DNA from: Enterobacter vonholyi
GTDB lineage: Bacteria > Pseudomonadota > Gammaproteobacteria > Enterobacterales > Enterobacteriaceae
Assembly: GCF_008364555.1 (NCBI RefSeq)
Contig: NZ_VTUC01000006.1
Span: forward strand, 806,001-870,000
Reading direction: 5' to 3'
Length of the DNA stretch: 64,000 nt
Positions 46,395-58,124 of the stretch are shown piece after piece. The first letter of the stretch is position 1. The number at the start of each line of letters is the position of its first letter. A program made the position numbers and the translations under genes. The notes under the pieces are model-generated. The model did no database searches. It was not told the DNA's origin and saw only the letters and a program-made list of their open reading frames with translations.

Positions 46395-47221
46395 AACCAC
46401 TGCCCCAGCGTCAGGCGCTCGTTGCCGCCGTAGTCGCGGCAGGTTTCGACAGCGGCGTAGCCTGCTTGCATAAACAGCGCTCGCACGGCTTCCCCCTGCG
46501 TCCAGCCATGCTCCACCAGCAGCCAGCCACCGGGAAGTAAATGTTGTCGTGACGTTGTCACAATGTGATCAAGATCGGCTAATCCCGCGTTGGCAGCAAC
46601 CAGCGCCGTGAGCGGTTCAAAGCGAACATCTCCCTGCGCAAGGTGCGGATCATGTTCGTCGATGTAGGGAGGATTGCTGACAATCATCGCAAATGAACGA
46701 TTCTCAAGCGCGGCAAACCAGCTGCTTTGCAGCACCGTCACGTTACTGAGCCCGATTCGTTCCACGTTACGCTGCGCCAGCGTGACCGCATCAGGCATCA
46801 CGTCCACCGCCGTAACGGTGCAGTCCGGCCGCTCGCTGGCGAGCGCCAGCGCGATGGCCCCGGTACCGGTACCGAGATCGAGAATGCTGCAGGCCTCCGC
46901 AGGTAAACGCGCCAGCGCCTGCTCAACCAGACACTCGGTGTCCGGACGCGGGATCAGCGTTGCCGCCGAAACGTACAGCGGTAACGACCAGAACTCGCGC
47001 TCGCCGACAAGGTGCGCCACCGGCTCGCCGGTTTTACGGCGGGCAAGCAGCGCGGCGAGCTGTGCTTCCTGTTCCGCGGTCAGTTCAGTTTCGCCGAAGG
47101 CCAGCAGGTACGTGCGGGCTTTACCCGTCACATGCTCAAGCAAAATTTCGGCATCGCGTTTAGGGCTTTCACTTTCGGAAAGCTCACCGGCAGCCTCACG
47201 TAACCAGCGCTGAAAATCCAT
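46391..47221 (-). CDS. prmC: PrmC, release-factor glutamine methyltransferase
   Basis: SAM-dependent enzyme methylating the glutamine of the GGQ motif in RF1 and RF2. It has 276 residues: an N-terminal helical substrate domain, then the SAM-binding ILDLGTGTGAIALALASERP and the catalytic NPPYIDE. The ATG overlaps the prfA stop (TAATG), so enzyme and substrate RF1 are translationally coupled. Confidence 0.96.
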   Translation of the reverse strand: MDFQRWLREAAGELSESESPKRDAEILLEHVTGKARTYLLAFGETELTAEQEAQLAALLARRKTGEPVAHLVGEREFWSLPLYVSAATLIPRPDTECLVEQALARLPAEACSILDLGTGTGAIALALASERPDCTVTAVDVMPDAVTLAQRNVERIGLSNVTVLQSSWFAALENRSFAMIVSNPPYIDEHDPHLAQGDVRFEPLTALVAANAGLADLDHIVTTSRQHLLPGGWLLVEHGWTQGEAVRALFMQAGYAAVETCRDYGGNERLTLGQWL

Positions 47222-48303
47222 TATTCCTGCTCGGACAGTGCCGCCAGCTGGTCGGCCTGGTATTCCTGCACGATAGGCTCAATCAGCATGTCCAGCTTGC
47301 CTTCCATCACCTCGTCCAGACGGTACAGCGTCAGGTTGATGCGGTGGTCGGTTACGCGCCCCTGCGGGAAGTTGTAGGTGCGGTTTCGGTCGCTGCGATC
47401 GCCGCTGCCCAGCAGGTTACGACGCGTGGATGCTTCCGCCTGCTGGCGTTTCGCCATTTCGGCCGCGTGGATACGCGCGCCCAGCACCGACAACGCTTTG
47501 GCTTTGTTTTTATGCTGGGAACGCTCGTCCTGACATTCGACAACTATACCGGTTGGCAGGTGGGTAATACGAATAGCGGAATCGGTGGTGTTAACGTGCT
47601 GACCGCCCGCGCCAGAGGAGCGGAAAGTATCAATACGCAGGTCCGCCGGATTGATGTCCGGCAGTTCCGCTTCCGGCAGCTCCGGCATCACCGCCACCGT
47701 GCAGGCGGAGGTGTGAATGCGGCCCTGAGATTCAGTGGCCGGTACGCGCTGCACGCGGTGACCGCCGGATTCAAACTTGAGACGTCCATACACGCCGTCG
47801 CCGCTGATCTTGGCGATAACCTCTTTATAGCCACCGTGTTCGCCTTCGTTGGCGCTCATGATCTCCACGCGCCAGCGACGCGACTCGGCGTAGCGGCTGT
47901 ACATACGGAACAGATCCCCGGCAAACAGCGCCGCTTCGTCACCGCCGGTACCGGCGCGAACTTCCACAAAGGCGTTACGCTCATCGTCCGGATCTTTCGG
48001 CAGCAGAAGCACCTGAAGCTGCTGCTCCATCTCTTCAGAACGCGCTTTCGCATCCTGCAGCTCTTCCTGCGCCATCTCGCGCATTTCAGGATCGTCGAGC
48101 ATCATCTGCGCGGTTTCGATATCTTCCTGAACCTGCCGCCAGTCGGTAAAGCATTTAGAAACATCACTTAACTGCGCGTATTCACGTGAAAGGGCGCGAA
48201 AACGTTCCTGGTCCGCAATGGTCCCGGCATCCCCGAGCAGCGCCTGTACTTCTTCATGGCGCTCGTGCAGAGCTTCCAGTTTAGCGACGATAGAAGGCTT
48301 CAT
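47221..48303 (-). CDS. prfA: Peptide chain release factor 1
   Basis: Class I release factor reading UAA and UAG. It has 360 residues. The codon-recognition P-A-T motif appears in [16 protein letters not shown], and the GGQ catalytic loop in [19 protein letters not shown]. The C-terminal region has [13 protein letters not shown]. It is 41 bp downstream of hemA, as in E. coli. Confidence 0.98.
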   Translation of the reverse strand: MKPSIVAKLEALHERHEEVQALLGDAGTIADQERFRALSREYAQLSDVSKCFTDWRQVQEDIETAQMMLDDPEMREMAQEELQDAKARSEEMEQQLQVLLLPKDPDDERNAFVEVRAGTGGDEAALFAGDLFRMYSRYAESRRWRVEIMSANEGEHGGYKEVIAKISGDGVYGRLKFESGGHRVQRVPATESQGRIHTSACTVAVMPELPEAELPDINPADLRIDTFRSSGAGGQHVNTTDSAIRITHLPTGIVVECQDERSQHKNKAKALSVLGARIHAAEMAKRQQAEASTRRNLLGSGDRSDRNRTYNFPQGRVTDHRINLTLYRLDEVMEGKLDMLIEPIVQEYQADQLAALSEQE

Positions 48304-48344
48304 AGGCGTAAGTGCACCTTGTCTTAGAAAATGGGTATAGGGCG

Positions 48345-49601
48345 CTATTCCAGCCCGAGGCTGTTGCGCAGAATAGTCAGGCGTTCATCATCCCCGTCAC
48401 GGGCGGCCTGCTGAAGAGATTTGGTTGGTGCATGGATAAGGCGGTTGGTCAGTTTCCACGCCAGATCCTGCATAATTGCGTGCGCGTCACCACCCTGTTC
48501 AAGGGCCGCTAACGCTTTGGCAGTCAGGTCGTCACGCACCTGCTCCGCCTGTCCGCGATACTCGCGGATGGTCTCGCTGACGCTTTGCGCGCGCAGCCAG
48601 GCCATAAACTCACTGGTTTCCTGCTCAACGATGGTTTCCGCCTGAACCGCCGCCGCTTTACGCTGCGCGAGGTTGTGCGAAATGATGCTTTGCAGGTCAT
48701 CCACGCTGTAGAGGTAGGCGTTAGGCAGCTTGCCCACTTCCGGCTCTACATCGCGCGGGACGGCGATATCCACCAGCAGCATCGGCTGATTACGACGGGA
48801 CTTCAGCGCACGCTCCACCATCCCTTTTCCGATAATCGGCAGCGGGCTGGCGGTAGAGCTGATGATAATGTCCGCCTCTTTCAGGCGTTCATCGATGTCG
48901 CTCAGGGCAACCACCTCTGCCCCCACTTCATCCGCCAGCACCTGCGCGCGTTCGCGGGTGCGGTTAGCGATGATCATCTTTTTCACTTTATGCTCGCGCA
49001 GATGGCGCGCCACAAGTTCGATGGTTTCGCCCGCGCCCACCAGCATCACGGTGACGGTAGAAAGGGATTCAAAGATTTGGCGTGCAAGGGTGCAGGCCGC
49101 GAAAGCAACAGAAACCGCACTGGCACCAATGTCGGTTTCGGTTCGTACACGCTTCGCCACGGAGAACGACTTCTGGAACATGCGCTCCAGCTCGCTGGCC
49201 TTCAGATGCCCTTTTTGTGAGTCGGCAAACGCTTTTTTCACCTGACCGAGAATTTGCGGCTCGCCCAGCACCAGCGAATCCAGACCGCTGGCCACGCGCA
49301 TCAGATGGCTGACGGCATCGTTGTCCTGATGCCAATACAGGCTGTTACGCAGCTCGTCTTCGTTGAGATTGTGGTAGTCGCATAGCCAGCGGATCAGCGC
49401 TTCGTGCAGGTTGTCCTGCTCTTCCACGCTTAAATAGAGCTCGGTACGGTTGCACGTCGAGAGCACCACGCCACCCTGCACCATCGGCTGTGCAAGCAGG
49501 CTGTCCAGCGCCAGGTCAAGCGTATCCGGCGAAAACGTTACGCGTTCTCGCAGCGAAACCGGGGCTGTTTTGTGGTTGATACCGAGTGCTAATAGGGTCA
49601 T
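48345..49601 (-). CDS. hemA: Glutamyl-tRNA reductase
   Basis: First committed enzyme of tetrapyrrole synthesis, reducing Glu-tRNA to glutamate-1-semialdehyde; makes precursor for heme and for the siroheme needed by NasB. It has 418 residues. The catalytic cysteine lies in [11 protein letters not shown] (Cys50), followed by the NADPH-binding [17 protein letters not shown]. The basic N-terminus [19 protein letters not shown] is the known FtsH/Lon/ClpAP degradation determinant. Divergent from lolB with a 201-bp gap. Confidence 0.97.
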   Translation of the reverse strand: MTLLALGINHKTAPVSLRERVTFSPDTLDLALDSLLAQPMVQGGVVLSTCNRTELYLSVEEQDNLHEALIRWLCDYHNLNEDELRNSLYWHQDNDAVSHLMRVASGLDSLVLGEPQILGQVKKAFADSQKGHLKASELERMFQKSFSVAKRVRTETDIGASAVSVAFAACTLARQIFESLSTVTVMLVGAGETIELVARHLREHKVKKMIIANRTRERAQVLADEVGAEVVALSDIDERLKEADIIISSTASPLPIIGKGMVERALKSRRNQPMLLVDIAVPRDVEPEVGKLPNAYLYSVDDLQSIISHNLAQRKAAAVQAETIVEQETSEFMAWLRAQSVSETIREYRGQAEQVRDDLTAKALAALEQGGDAHAIMQDLAWKLTNRLIHAPTKSLQQAARDGDDERLTILRNSLGLE

Positions 49602-49802
49602 GTTGAGCGGGAGTAGTACCAGCGTTAATAAGGTTAGCAGAACGCATCATACAGGATGCGCGAGATCAATAAAAGAGACAGCCCCCTTTCGGAGTAATAG
49701 GTTACACAGCGCTTTGAGATAATTTGAACGTAGACGGTAGCCCCCTTCGACGCTAGCATTAACAGTCATAACTGCAACGTATCTCAAGGATTTGTCCTCA
49801 TT

Positions 49803-50414
49803 ATGACCCGACTGATTCGCCTGCTGCCGCTGGCAGCACTGGTTCTGACCGCCTGTACCGTCACCCAACCAAAAGGCCCGGGCAAAAGCCCTGACTCGCC
49901 TCAGTGGCGTCAGCACCAGCAGGACGTCCGTAATTTGAACCAGTACCAAACCCGCGGTGCCTTCGCTTATCTTTCTGACGAGCAAAAGGTTTATGCCCGC
50001 TTCTTCTGGCAGCAGACGGGGCAGGACAACTACCGCCTTCTGCTGCTGAACCCGCTGGGCAGCACCGAACTGGAGCTTATCGCCAAACCGGGCGAAGCGC
50101 AGATCACCGATAACAAAGGCCAGCACTATACCGCGACCGATGCCGAAGAAATGATTGGCAAGCTGACCGGGATGCCTATCCCGCTCAACAGTCTGCGCCA
50201 GTGGATCCTGGGCCTGCCGGGTGACGCCACCGACTACACCCTGGACGACCAGTACCGTCTGAGCCAGGTGAACTACACCCAGAACGGCAAAACCTGGAAA
50301 GTGGTGTACAGCGCCTATGACAGTAAGAGTAAACCGTCGCTGCCATCGAATATGGAACTGACTCAGGGAAGCCAGCGCATCAAGCTGAAAATGGACAACT
50401 GGATCGTTAAATGA
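49803..50414 (+). CDS. lolB: LolB, outer-membrane lipoprotein acceptor
   Basis: Lipoprotein anchored in the outer membrane that takes lipoproteins from LolA and inserts them. It has 203 residues with a signal ending in the lipobox LTAC (Cys18). Conserved features are [21 protein letters not shown] and [14 protein letters not shown] (the protruding hydrophobic loop region). Preceded by aaggat. The stop overlaps ispE. Confidence 0.95.
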   Translation: MTRLIRLLPLAALVLTACTVTQPKGPGKSPDSPQWRQHQQDVRNLNQYQTRGAFAYLSDEQKVYARFFWQQTGQDNYRLLLLNPLGSTELELIAKPGEAQITDNKGQHYTATDAEEMIGKLTGMPIPLNSLRQWILGLPGDATDYTLDDQYRLSQVNYTQNGKTWKVVYSAYDSKSKPSLPSNMELTQGSQRIKLKMDNWIVK

Positions 50415-51280
50415 TGACCCACTGGCCCTCTCCGGCGAAGCTAAACCTGTTTTTATACATTACCGGCCAGCGCGCTGACGGCTATCACACGCTGCAGACG
50501 CTGTTTCAGTTTATTGACTATGGCGACACGATCTCCATTGAACAGCGCCAGGACGGGCAGATTTGCCTCCTGACCCCGGTCGAGGGCGTGGCGCATGAGG
50601 AGAACCTGATCGTGCGCGCCGCGCGTCTGCTGATGAAAGCCGCAGCGGAATCGGGCCGTCTACCCGCGGGAAGCGGCGCGGAAATCCGTATCGAGAAGCG
50701 GCTGCCGATGGGCGGCGGTCTGGGCGGTGGCTCATCCAACGCTGCAACCGTGCTGGTTGCGCTGAACCATCTCTGGGGCTGCGGGCTGTCGAAGGATGAA
50801 CTGGCAGCACTGGGCTTGACGCTGGGGGCTGATGTCCCGGTATTTGTGCGCGGTCATGCGGCTTTTGCCGAAGGCGTGGGGGAAATCCTCTCCCCTGTAG
50901 AACCGCCGGAAAAATGGTACCTGGTTGCCCATCCTGGCGTAAGCATTCCGACCCCGGTCATCTTTAAAGATCCTGACCTGAAAAGGAATACCCCGGTTCG
51001 GTCAATAGAAACGTTATTAAATTGTGAATTCAGCAACGATTGCGAGGATATCGCAAGAAAACGTTTTCGCGAGGTTGATGCGGTGCTTTCCTGGCTGTTA
51101 GAATACGCGCCGTCGCGCCTGACTGGTACAGGAGCCTGTGTCTTTGCTGAATTTGACACCGAATCCGCCGCTCGTCAGGTGCTTGAGCAAGCGCCGGTTT
51201 GGCTGCATGGTTTTGTAGCACGTGGGATGAACACCTCCCCCCTACAGCAGGCCATTCTGGCGCAGACTGAGTTTCGGTGA
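50411..51280 (+). CDS. ispE: 4-diphosphocytidyl-2-C-methyl-D-erythritol kinase
   Basis: GHMP-family kinase of the non-mevalonate isoprenoid pathway. It has 289 residues. The N-terminal [20 protein letters not shown] and ATP-binding [21 protein letters not shown] are diagnostic. The first of two adjacent ATGs (50411) aligns with E. coli and overlaps the lolB TGA. It is a few residues longer than E. coli at the C-terminus. Confidence 0.96.
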   Translation: MMTHWPSPAKLNLFLYITGQRADGYHTLQTLFQFIDYGDTISIEQRQDGQICLLTPVEGVAHEENLIVRAARLLMKAAAESGRLPAGSGAEIRIEKRLPMGGGLGGGSSNAATVLVALNHLWGCGLSKDELAALGLTLGADVPVFVRGHAAFAEGVGEILSPVEPPEKWYLVAHPGVSIPTPVIFKDPDLKRNTPVRSIETLLNCEFSNDCEDIARKRFREVDAVLSWLLEYAPSRLTGTGACVFAEFDTESAARQVLEQAPVWLHGFVARGMNTSPLQQAILAQTEFR

Positions 51281-51336
51281 CAACGTCACCCTGTTCCAGA
51301 CGTTGCATCGCGCTCTTTAATACACCGCCTGGATAG

Positions 51337-52353
<1,017 letters not shown>

Positions 52354-52365
52354 TCGAACACGGCC

Positions 52366-52392
52366 TAAAAACCCGCTGCGGCGGGTTTTTTT
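52366..52392 (+). terminator. Intrinsic terminator of prs
   Basis: aaacccgc / gcgggttt (ending 52388) around tgcg, followed by a T-run; 13 bases past the stop. Confidence 0.92.
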
Positions 52393-52477
52393 GTCTCCGG
52401 GTTTTATTTGTATGATTAATGCCTCCTTCACCTGCCATTCACATGACAGATGATGCGCATACGGATGATAGATAATT

Positions 52478-54157
52478 GTGAAAAACGTAGCCTCCTCACA
52501 TGTTCTGCCCTTTCGCGCCCTCATCGACGCCTGCTGGAAAGAGAAGTACACCTCGTCACGCTTTGTCCGTGACCTGATTGCCGGGATCACCGTCGGTATT
52601 ATTGCCATCCCGCTGGCGATGGCGCTGGCAATTGGCAGCGGCGTTGCGCCGCAGTACGGTCTGTACACCTCGGCCGTTGCCGGGATCGTCATTGCCCTGA
52701 CGGGCGGCTCGCGCTTCAGCGTCTCCGGCCCGACTGCCGCCTTTGTGGTGATCCTCTACCCCGTTTCGCAACAGTTTGGTCTGGCAGGCCTGCTGGTCGC
52801 CACCCTGATGTCCGGCGTCTTTTTGATTCTGTTTGGCGTGGCACGCTTTGGTCGCCTGATTGAGTACATTCCCCTTTCCGTGACGCTGGGGTTCACCTCT
52901 GGGATTGGTATCACCATCGGAACCATGCAGATCAAGGATTTCCTCGGCCTGCAGATGCCCCACGTACCGGAGCACTACCTGCAAAAAGTGGGGGCACTGT
53001 TTATGGCGCTGCCAACTGCGAACCTGGGCGACGCCGCCATTGGGATTGTGACGCTGGGCACGCTGATCGTCTGGCCTCGTCTGGGTATCCGTCTGCCGGG
53101 TCACCTGCCCGCGCTGCTGCTGGGCTGCGCGGTGATGGCCATCGTCAATATGTTCGGTGGTCATGTCGCGACTATCGGCTCGCAGTTCCACTATGTTCTG
53201 GCAGACGGCTCACAGGGTAGTGGTATTCCACAACTGTTACCGCAGCTGGTGCTGCCGTGGGACATGCCCGGCTCCAGCTTTACCCTAAGCTGGGATTCCC
53301 TGCGCGCCCTGCTTCCCGCCGCGTTCTCGATGGCGATGCTGGGAGCGATTGAATCCCTGCTCTGCGCCGTCGTTCTGGACGGCATGACCGGCACCAAGCA
53401 CAAAGCTAACAGCGAACTGGTCGGTCAGGGATTGGGGAACCTCGTCGCGCCGTTCTTTGGCGGTATTACCGCAACGGCAGCCATCGCCCGCTCTGCGGCC
53501 AACGTGCGCGCGGGTGCAACGTCACCCGTTTCGGCGGTTATCCACTCCGTGCTGGTGATCCTTGCCCTGCTGATCCTTGCCCCGCTGCTCTCCTGGCTAC
53601 CGCTTTCCGCCATGGCCGCCCTGCTGCTGATGGTGGCCTGGAACATGAGCGAGGCGCATAAGGTCGTGAACCTGCTGCGTCGCGCGCCGAAAGACGACAT
53701 CATCGTGATGCTGATCTGCATGTCGCTGACCGTGCTGTTCGATATGGTTATCGCCATCAGCGTCGGGATCGTGCTGGCTTCCCTGCTGTTTATGCGCCGT
53801 ATCGCGCAGATGACGCGCCTTTCCCCGGTAAACGTCGAGGTGCCTGACGATGTGCTGGTGCTGCGCGTGATTGGCCCGCTGTTCTTCGCCGCGGCGGAAG
53901 GTCTGTTCAGCGATCTGGAGTCCCGCATCGCGGGCAAACGGGTTGTGGTGCTGAAATGGGATGCCGTACCGGTGCTGGATGCAGGCGGCCTGGATGCCTT
54001 CCAGCGCTTTGTGACACGTCTGCCGGAAGGCTGCGAGCTGCGGGTGAGTAACCTGGAATTCCAACCTCTGCGCACCATGGCGCGCGCGGGCGTGCAGCCT
54101 ATCCCTGGCCGACTCTCCTTCTATCCTAACCGTGAAGCCGCGCTAGCGGATATGTGA
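52478..54157 (+). CDS. dauA: DauA, C4-dicarboxylate transporter of the SLC26A/SulP family
   Basis: Inner-membrane SulP transporter; in E. coli (formerly YchM) it carries succinate and other C4-dicarboxylates aerobically at acidic pH. It has 559 residues: a 12-14-helix membrane domain ([44 protein letters not shown]) and a C-terminal cytoplasmic STAS domain (about 435-550, [19 protein letters not shown] and [13 protein letters not shown]). Starts at GTG 52478. Its last 15 bases overlap the convergent MerR-family gene. Confidence 0.94.
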   Translation: MKNVASSHVLPFRALIDACWKEKYTSSRFVRDLIAGITVGIIAIPLAMALAIGSGVAPQYGLYTSAVAGIVIALTGGSRFSVSGPTAAFVVILYPVSQQFGLAGLLVATLMSGVFLILFGVARFGRLIEYIPLSVTLGFTSGIGITIGTMQIKDFLGLQMPHVPEHYLQKVGALFMALPTANLGDAAIGIVTLGTLIVWPRLGIRLPGHLPALLLGCAVMAIVNMFGGHVATIGSQFHYVLADGSQGSGIPQLLPQLVLPWDMPGSSFTLSWDSLRALLPAAFSMAMLGAIESLLCAVVLDGMTGTKHKANSELVGQGLGNLVAPFFGGITATAAIARSAANVRAGATSPVSAVIHSVLVILALLILAPLLSWLPLSAMAALLLMVAWNMSEAHKVVNLLRRAPKDDIIVMLICMSLTVLFDMVIAISVGIVLASLLFMRRIAQMTRLSPVNVEVPDDVLVLRVIGPLFFAAAEGLFSDLESRIAGKRVVVLKWDAVPVLDAGGLDAFQRFVTRLPEGCELRVSNLEFQPLRTMARAGVQPIPGRLSFYPNREAALADM

Positions 54158-55201
54158 GTTATCTGATGCAGAGAAACGTCTCTGCATCATCACTCCGATC
54201 GCCTGCTGGAGCCATGCAAGCACGGCAGGCGTCATCCAGGTTCCTTTCATCAGGTGCGGCTCCTGCTGCATGGCAGCGCGAAACTTTTGCTGAGTTTCCG
54301 GGCTGGTGCCCGCGTAAGACTGGAACAATGCCAGCCAGTTTTCAGCTAGCTTTTGCGCCTCCTCCGAGGCAGGATCGGTATTTTCCCGCTGCGCCTGATG
54401 CAGTTTCGCCACCAGCGGCGGCCACTCCATCATGCGGTCAAAATAGTGCTTCCGGGTAAAGGCCATCTCCTCGGCAGAAAGATATTTCTCCCAGATAATC
54501 AGCTTCGACTCGGCAAACGCCCGCGTGATGTAATCGGTCATCTCCGGCGTGATGCCGGTCTGCGCCTGCATCTGCGGTTCAACGCTGTGCATCTCGTTCA
54601 GCCGGGTGAGAAACTCCGGCTTGCCCGCCGTGTCCTGCTCCAGGCGCTCCATCCAGCGCGTCGCCAGATCCATCGCCCGCGCGTCCGTAGCGGGTATGCG
54701 CTGCTCCAGCAGCGTGTTGGCCTCTGCAACCAGCCCTGACCAGATAGCCGCCAGCGCATCCTTCTGCACCGCAAACGGCAGCTGCTGTAACTCTTCTTTG
54801 CTAAACCAGCGATCGTACATATTCATTAACTCCAGAGTCTGTAGCCAGGATTCCAGATCAGGCGTCGCATCGTCGAGAAGCCCGGCTCGCAGCTCCACCA
54901 GCCGGTCGCGCAGCGTATGTATGCTGCGCAGCTGTTTATCCAGCAGCGTGATTTGCGCATCGAGTAACTCAGTTAACGACAGCGACTCCTGCTCCAGGAA
55001 ATCCCTGATTTCAGCAAGTTCCAGCCCCGCTTTTGCCAGCGCCTGGATCATGTGCAGACGCTGGACATCCGCCAGGTTGTAAAGCCGGTAACCTGCCGCG
55101 CTTCTGGCAGAAGGCAGCAACAACCCTGTTTGCTCATAGTGGTGCAATGTCCGCACGGTGATCCCGGCACGTTTCGCCAGCTCACCCACCTGAATCAACA
55201 T
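54143..55201 (-). CDS. MerR-family regulator with TipAS-like effector domain
   Basis: Transcription factor of 352 residues. The N-terminal MerR winged helix ([39 protein letters not shown], about 3-41) is followed by the long dimerisation helix ([27 protein letters not shown]). The rest is helical and resembles TipAS-type ligand domains, which bind antibiotics covalently or tightly in TipA; no cysteine ligand for metal is evident in the usual MerR places. A palindromic operator and elongated promoter lie directly upstream, so it is probably autoregulated. Convergent with dauA with a 15-bp overlap. Not in E. coli at this position; family for the C-terminus is moderately sure. Confidence 0.88.
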   Translation of the reverse strand: MLIQVGELAKRAGITVRTLHHYEQTGLLLPSARSAAGYRLYNLADVQRLHMIQALAKAGLELAEIRDFLEQESLSLTELLDAQITLLDKQLRSIHTLRDRLVELRAGLLDDATPDLESWLQTLELMNMYDRWFSKEELQQLPFAVQKDALAAIWSGLVAEANTLLEQRIPATDARAMDLATRWMERLEQDTAGKPEFLTRLNEMHSVEPQMQAQTGITPEMTDYITRAFAESKLIIWEKYLSAEEMAFTRKHYFDRMMEWPPLVAKLHQAQRENTDPASEEAQKLAENWLALFQSYAGTSPETQQKFRAAMQQEPHLMKGTWMTPAVLAWLQQAIGVMMQRRFSASDNSHIR

Positions 55202-55240
55202 AACTGCTCCTTTTTCTTTGCCAGTGGCGCCACTCTGGAG

Positions 55241-55262
55241 CCTTACGTTACGTGAGGGTCAA
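55241..55262 (-). promoter_or_regulatory. MerR-type operator/promoter
   Basis: The minus strand has -35 ttgacc (55257-55262), a 19-bp spacer, then cagagt as a poor -10; the spacer holds the near-perfect dyad cctcacgtaacgtaagg (55241-55257, one mismatched pair plus centre). The 19-bp spacing with a spacer dyad is the hallmark of MerR-activated promoters. Confidence 0.75.
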
Positions 55263-55271
55263 CCCCTGGTG

Positions 55272-55303
55272 CAAAAAAAAACGACTCCCTCGGGAGCCGT
55301 TTC
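55272..55303 (-). terminator. Intrinsic terminator of ychH
   Basis: Minus-strand stem aaacggctccc / gggagtcgttt (one mismatch) followed by at least six T (A-run 55273-55281), 20 bases after the ychH stop. It also separates ychH from the MerR promoter. Confidence 0.82.
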
Positions 55304-55322
55304 GGTGTTCTTTATCGCAGCA

Positions 55323-55598
55323 CTAGCTGTGCTTATGCTGGTCGCGACGACAGCGTTTGTCGTAGTGGCGCACCCACCAGTATTTATCGCACACTTCCTC
55401 ATGTCCGCTCATGCGCGCCCCGGCGAGCCACAATACCGCACCGAGGAAGATGCTCAGTATCGCGCCATGGGCGAAGTATTGCGGGAGATCAAGCTGCGGC
55501 AACTGGTTCAAAATGGAATAACCCACGCCGCCTACCATCACGAATAGCCCCAACCCCATCAGCACGTTACCGAGTAACGAAGCGTTTTTGCGTTTCAT
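55323..55598 (-). CDS. ychH: YchH, small inner membrane stress protein
   Basis: 91-residue protein with two predicted membrane helices (LLGNVLMGLGLFVMVGGVGYSI and AILSIFLGAVLWLAGA) and a basic C-terminal tail (HYDKRCRRDQHKHS). In E. coli it is a stress-induced protein linked to biofilm and CRP control; mechanism unknown. Start ATG has a strong ggaggtgac site. Divergent from pth, the conserved arrangement. Confidence 0.93.
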   Translation of the reverse strand: MKRKNASLLGNVLMGLGLFVMVGGVGYSILNQLPQLDLPQYFAHGAILSIFLGAVLWLAGARMSGHEEVCDKYWWVRHYDKRCRRDQHKHS

Positions 55599-55682
55599 GT
55601 GTCACCTCCGGAACTTTGGGTTGTCAGGGGAAAAGCCCCTAATCCTTGTGTGTAAAGTATAGACAACGCCCCTTTTATGAGT

Positions 55683-55698
55683 TGCGTGAATGATCACA
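55683..55698. promoter_or_regulatory. Possible CRP site in the ychH-pth gap
   Basis: tgcgtgaatgatcaca fits TGTGA-N6-TCACA perfectly in the right half and only partly in the left. It lies about 85 bp upstream of ychH, whose E. coli homologue is CRP-controlled. Weak match; the rest of this 274-bp gap is AT-rich with no gene. Confidence 0.35.
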
Positions 55699-55872
55699 AT
55701 TACAGATAACTCCCAAACAAAAGTTTACAAATAAGACTTTGAACAGCTTGAAATTCTAATTGTTCAAACAAGTAATTATTCGTATTTCGCTGCGACGATC
55801 GCAGAATTTTGTCAAGCGGCGCGCCAGACAGTAAACTACGCGCCAGATCTGGAACCCATTAGGAATTGAATC

Positions 55873-56457
55873 GTGACGATTAAACTGATTGTCGGCCTCG
55901 CCAACCCGGGCGCAGAATATGCGGCTACCCGCCATAATGCCGGTGCATGGTACGTCGATCTGCTGGCCGAGCGGTTACGTGCGCCCCTGCGTGAAGAACC
56001 TAAATTCTTCGGGTATACCTCACGTATCAACCTTGCAGGCGCGGACGTTCGCCTGCTGGTACCCACCACGTTTATGAACCTGAGCGGTAAAGCCGTTGCG
56101 GCGATGGCAACGTTTTATCGCATCAATCCGGATGAAATTCTGGTCGCCCACGATGAGCTGGATCTCTCCCCTGGCGTGGCGAAATTCAAGCTGGGCGGCG
56201 GCCACGGCGGCCACAACGGTCTTAAAGACATCATCAGCAAGCTGGGCAATAACCCGAATTTCCACCGTTTGCGCGTGGGAATCGGCCATCCGGGCGATAA
56301 AAACAAAGTTGTCGGTTTCGTGCTCGGTAAGCCGCCGGTTTCCGAGCAGAAACTGATTGACGAAGCGGTAGACGAAGCGGCGCGCTGCACTGAAATCTGG
56401 CTGCAAGACGGCTTAACCAAAGCGACAAACCGCTTGCACGCTTTTAAAGCGCAATAA
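55873..56457 (+). CDS. pth: Peptidyl-tRNA hydrolase
   Basis: Releases tRNA from peptidyl-tRNA dropped by ribosomes; essential and cytoplasmic. It has 194 residues from GTG 55873 (agga 12 nt upstream). Catalytic His20 is in [11 protein letters not shown]; other signatures are [23 protein letters not shown] and [13 protein letters not shown]. Followed by ychF. Confidence 0.97.
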   Translation: MTIKLIVGLANPGAEYAATRHNAGAWYVDLLAERLRAPLREEPKFFGYTSRINLAGADVRLLVPTTFMNLSGKAVAAMATFYRINPDEILVAHDELDLSPGVAKFKLGGGHGGHNGLKDIISKLGNNPNFHRLRVGIGHPGDKNKVVGFVLGKPPVSEQKLIDEAVDEAARCTEIWLQDGLTKATNRLHAFKAQ

Positions 56458-56583
56458 TCCGCCCGATAAGGCTTTTTTACCGCGCGTCATGCGGGTTACG
56501 TGTATAATAGGCGTAGTTATTTACTTTTCAACAATCGGTTATGACTAACGGATTGATTATCAAGATATTAAGGTGATTTAGAA

Positions 56584-57678
56584 ATGGGATTCAAATGCGG
56601 TATCGTCGGTCTGCCAAACGTGGGCAAATCCACCCTGTTTAACGCGCTTACCAAAGCGGGTATCGAAGCGGCGAACTTCCCGTTCTGTACCATCGAACCT
56701 AACACCGGCGTTGTGCCAATGCCGGACCCGCGTCTGGACCAGCTCGCGGAAATCGTGAAGCCGCAGCGCATTCTGCCAACCACTATGGAATTCGTGGACA
56801 TCGCGGGCCTGGTAAAAGGCGCATCTAAAGGTGAAGGCCTGGGCAACCAGTTCCTGACCAACATCCGTGAAACCGAAGCGATCGGCCACGTTGTGCGCTG
56901 CTTCGAGAACGACAACATCATCCACGTAAACAACAAAGTGGATCCGGCTGACGACATCGACGTTATCAACACCGAGCTGGCGCTCTCTGACCTCGACACC
57001 TGCGAACGCGCGATTCACCGCGTGCAGAAGAAAGCTAAAGGCGGCGACAAGGACGCGAAAGCGGAACTGGCTGCGCTGGAAAAATGTCTGCCACAGCTGG
57101 AAAACGCCGGCATGCTGCGCGCGCTGAAAAACCTGACTGACGAAGACAAAGCGGCGATCAAATACCTGAGCTTCCTGACCCTGAAGCCAACCATGTACAT
57201 CGCCAACGTTAACGAAGACGGTTTCGAGAACAACCCTTACCTCGACAAAGTGCGTGAAATCGCCGCGGCGGAAGGTTCTGTGGTTGTTGCCGTGTGCGCT
57301 GCCGTTGAATCCGACATCGCCGAGCTGGACGATGCCGACCGTGAAGAATTCATGGCCGAACTGGGTCTGGAAGAGCCGGGCCTGAACCGCGTGATCCGCG
57401 CAGGCTATGAGCTGCTGAACCTGCAGACCTACTTCACCGCTGGCGTGAAGGAAGTGCGTGCCTGGACCATCCCTGTGGGTGCGACTGCGCCTCAGGCGGC
57501 CGGTAAGATCCACACCGACTTCGAGAAAGGCTTTATTCGCGCGCAGACTATCGCGTTTGAAGACTTTATCACCTACAAAGGTGAGCAAGGCGCGAAAGAA
57601 GCAGGCAAGATGCGTGCGGAAGGGAAAGATTACATCGTTAAAGATGGCGATGTGATGAACTTCCTGTTTAACGTTTGA
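56584..57678 (+). CDS. ychF: YchF/OLA1-family redox-regulated ATPase
   Basis: Obg-family P-loop protein that prefers ATP over GTP and associates with ribosomes; linked to oxidative-stress control. It has 364 residues. The motifs are G1 [14 protein letters not shown] (8-21), DIAGLVKG (G3), the non-canonical G4 that explains ATP preference, and a C-terminal TGS domain ([20 protein letters not shown]). Start follows aaggtgattt. A tataat at 56503-56508 suggests its own promoter in the 126-bp gap after pth. Confidence 0.96.
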   Translation: MGFKCGIVGLPNVGKSTLFNALTKAGIEAANFPFCTIEPNTGVVPMPDPRLDQLAEIVKPQRILPTTMEFVDIAGLVKGASKGEGLGNQFLTNIRETEAIGHVVRCFENDNIIHVNNKVDPADDIDVINTELALSDLDTCERAIHRVQKKAKGGDKDAKAELAALEKCLPQLENAGMLRALKNLTDEDKAAIKYLSFLTLKPTMYIANVNEDGFENNPYLDKVREIAAAEGSVVVAVCAAVESDIAELDDADREEFMAELGLEEPGLNRVIRAGYELLNLQTYFTAGVKEVRAWTIPVGATAPQAAGKIHTDFEKGFIRAQTIAFEDFITYKGEQGAKEAGKMRAEGKDYIVKDGDVMNFLFNV

Positions 57679-57691
57679 TTGGTTTTGAATG

Positions 57692-57724
57692 AAAAAAAAT
57701 CCACGCTTTGGCGTGGATTTTTAT
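57692..57724. terminator. Terminator after ychF, probably bidirectional
   Basis: atccacgc (57699-57706) pairs with gcgtggat (57711-57718); eight A precede and five T follow, so it can serve ychF and the convergent YciI-like gene. Confidence 0.9.
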
Positions 57725-57731
57725 TGCGGGG

Positions 57732-58025
57732 TTAAAACACATTTTCCAGGAGTTCTGTTTTCATGCTGGGTTCAAAGGGAATGATTTCAACAGTCGCAAG
57801 CTTTAACGTCTGAAAAGGATCCTCGCGTAAGCACTCTTCAAGAGAGGTAAGACTCTCGCACTTAGCGAGAATGACACCGCCATTTCTTGGGATCCGTCTA
57901 CCGGACGCCAGGAAAATCCCCTCTGCATACCCCTTTTTTAGCCACTCCACATGAGCAGGTATCGCTGCGTCAACCTCTTCAAGGGGTTTGATATAGGTCA
58001 ATATGACAATGTAAACCGTACTCAT
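57732..58025 (-). CDS. YciI-like (YCII-related domain) protein
   Basis: 97-residue small protein with a ferredoxin-like YCII-related fold: MSTVYIVILTYIKPLEEVDAAIPAHVEWLKKGYAEGIFLASG contains the conserved His (about residue 25) and the G-x-x-L-x-S-G segment, followed by GGVILAKCES and a C-terminal strand ATVEIIPFEP. Enzymatic activity is not established for the family. First gene after the core ychF block. Confidence 0.85.
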   Translation of the reverse strand: MSTVYIVILTYIKPLEEVDAAIPAHVEWLKKGYAEGIFLASGRRIPRNGGVILAKCESLTSLEECLREDPFQTLKLATVEIIPFEPSMKTELLENVF

Positions 58026-58124
58026 CCTTTGCCTCTTAGCTCTGTTTTAAACCGCTTGTTGGAACTGCTTATTCGGCCCCCTTTGGCTACCGGTTATTGT
58101 TATCGTTTTTTGGCGCTTTTGATG

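Noticed and set aside
55241-55262. Possibility that the cctcacgtaacgtaagg dyad belongs to ychH
   Set aside because: It lies downstream of the ychH terminator and in the spacer of a promoter directed at the MerR gene.
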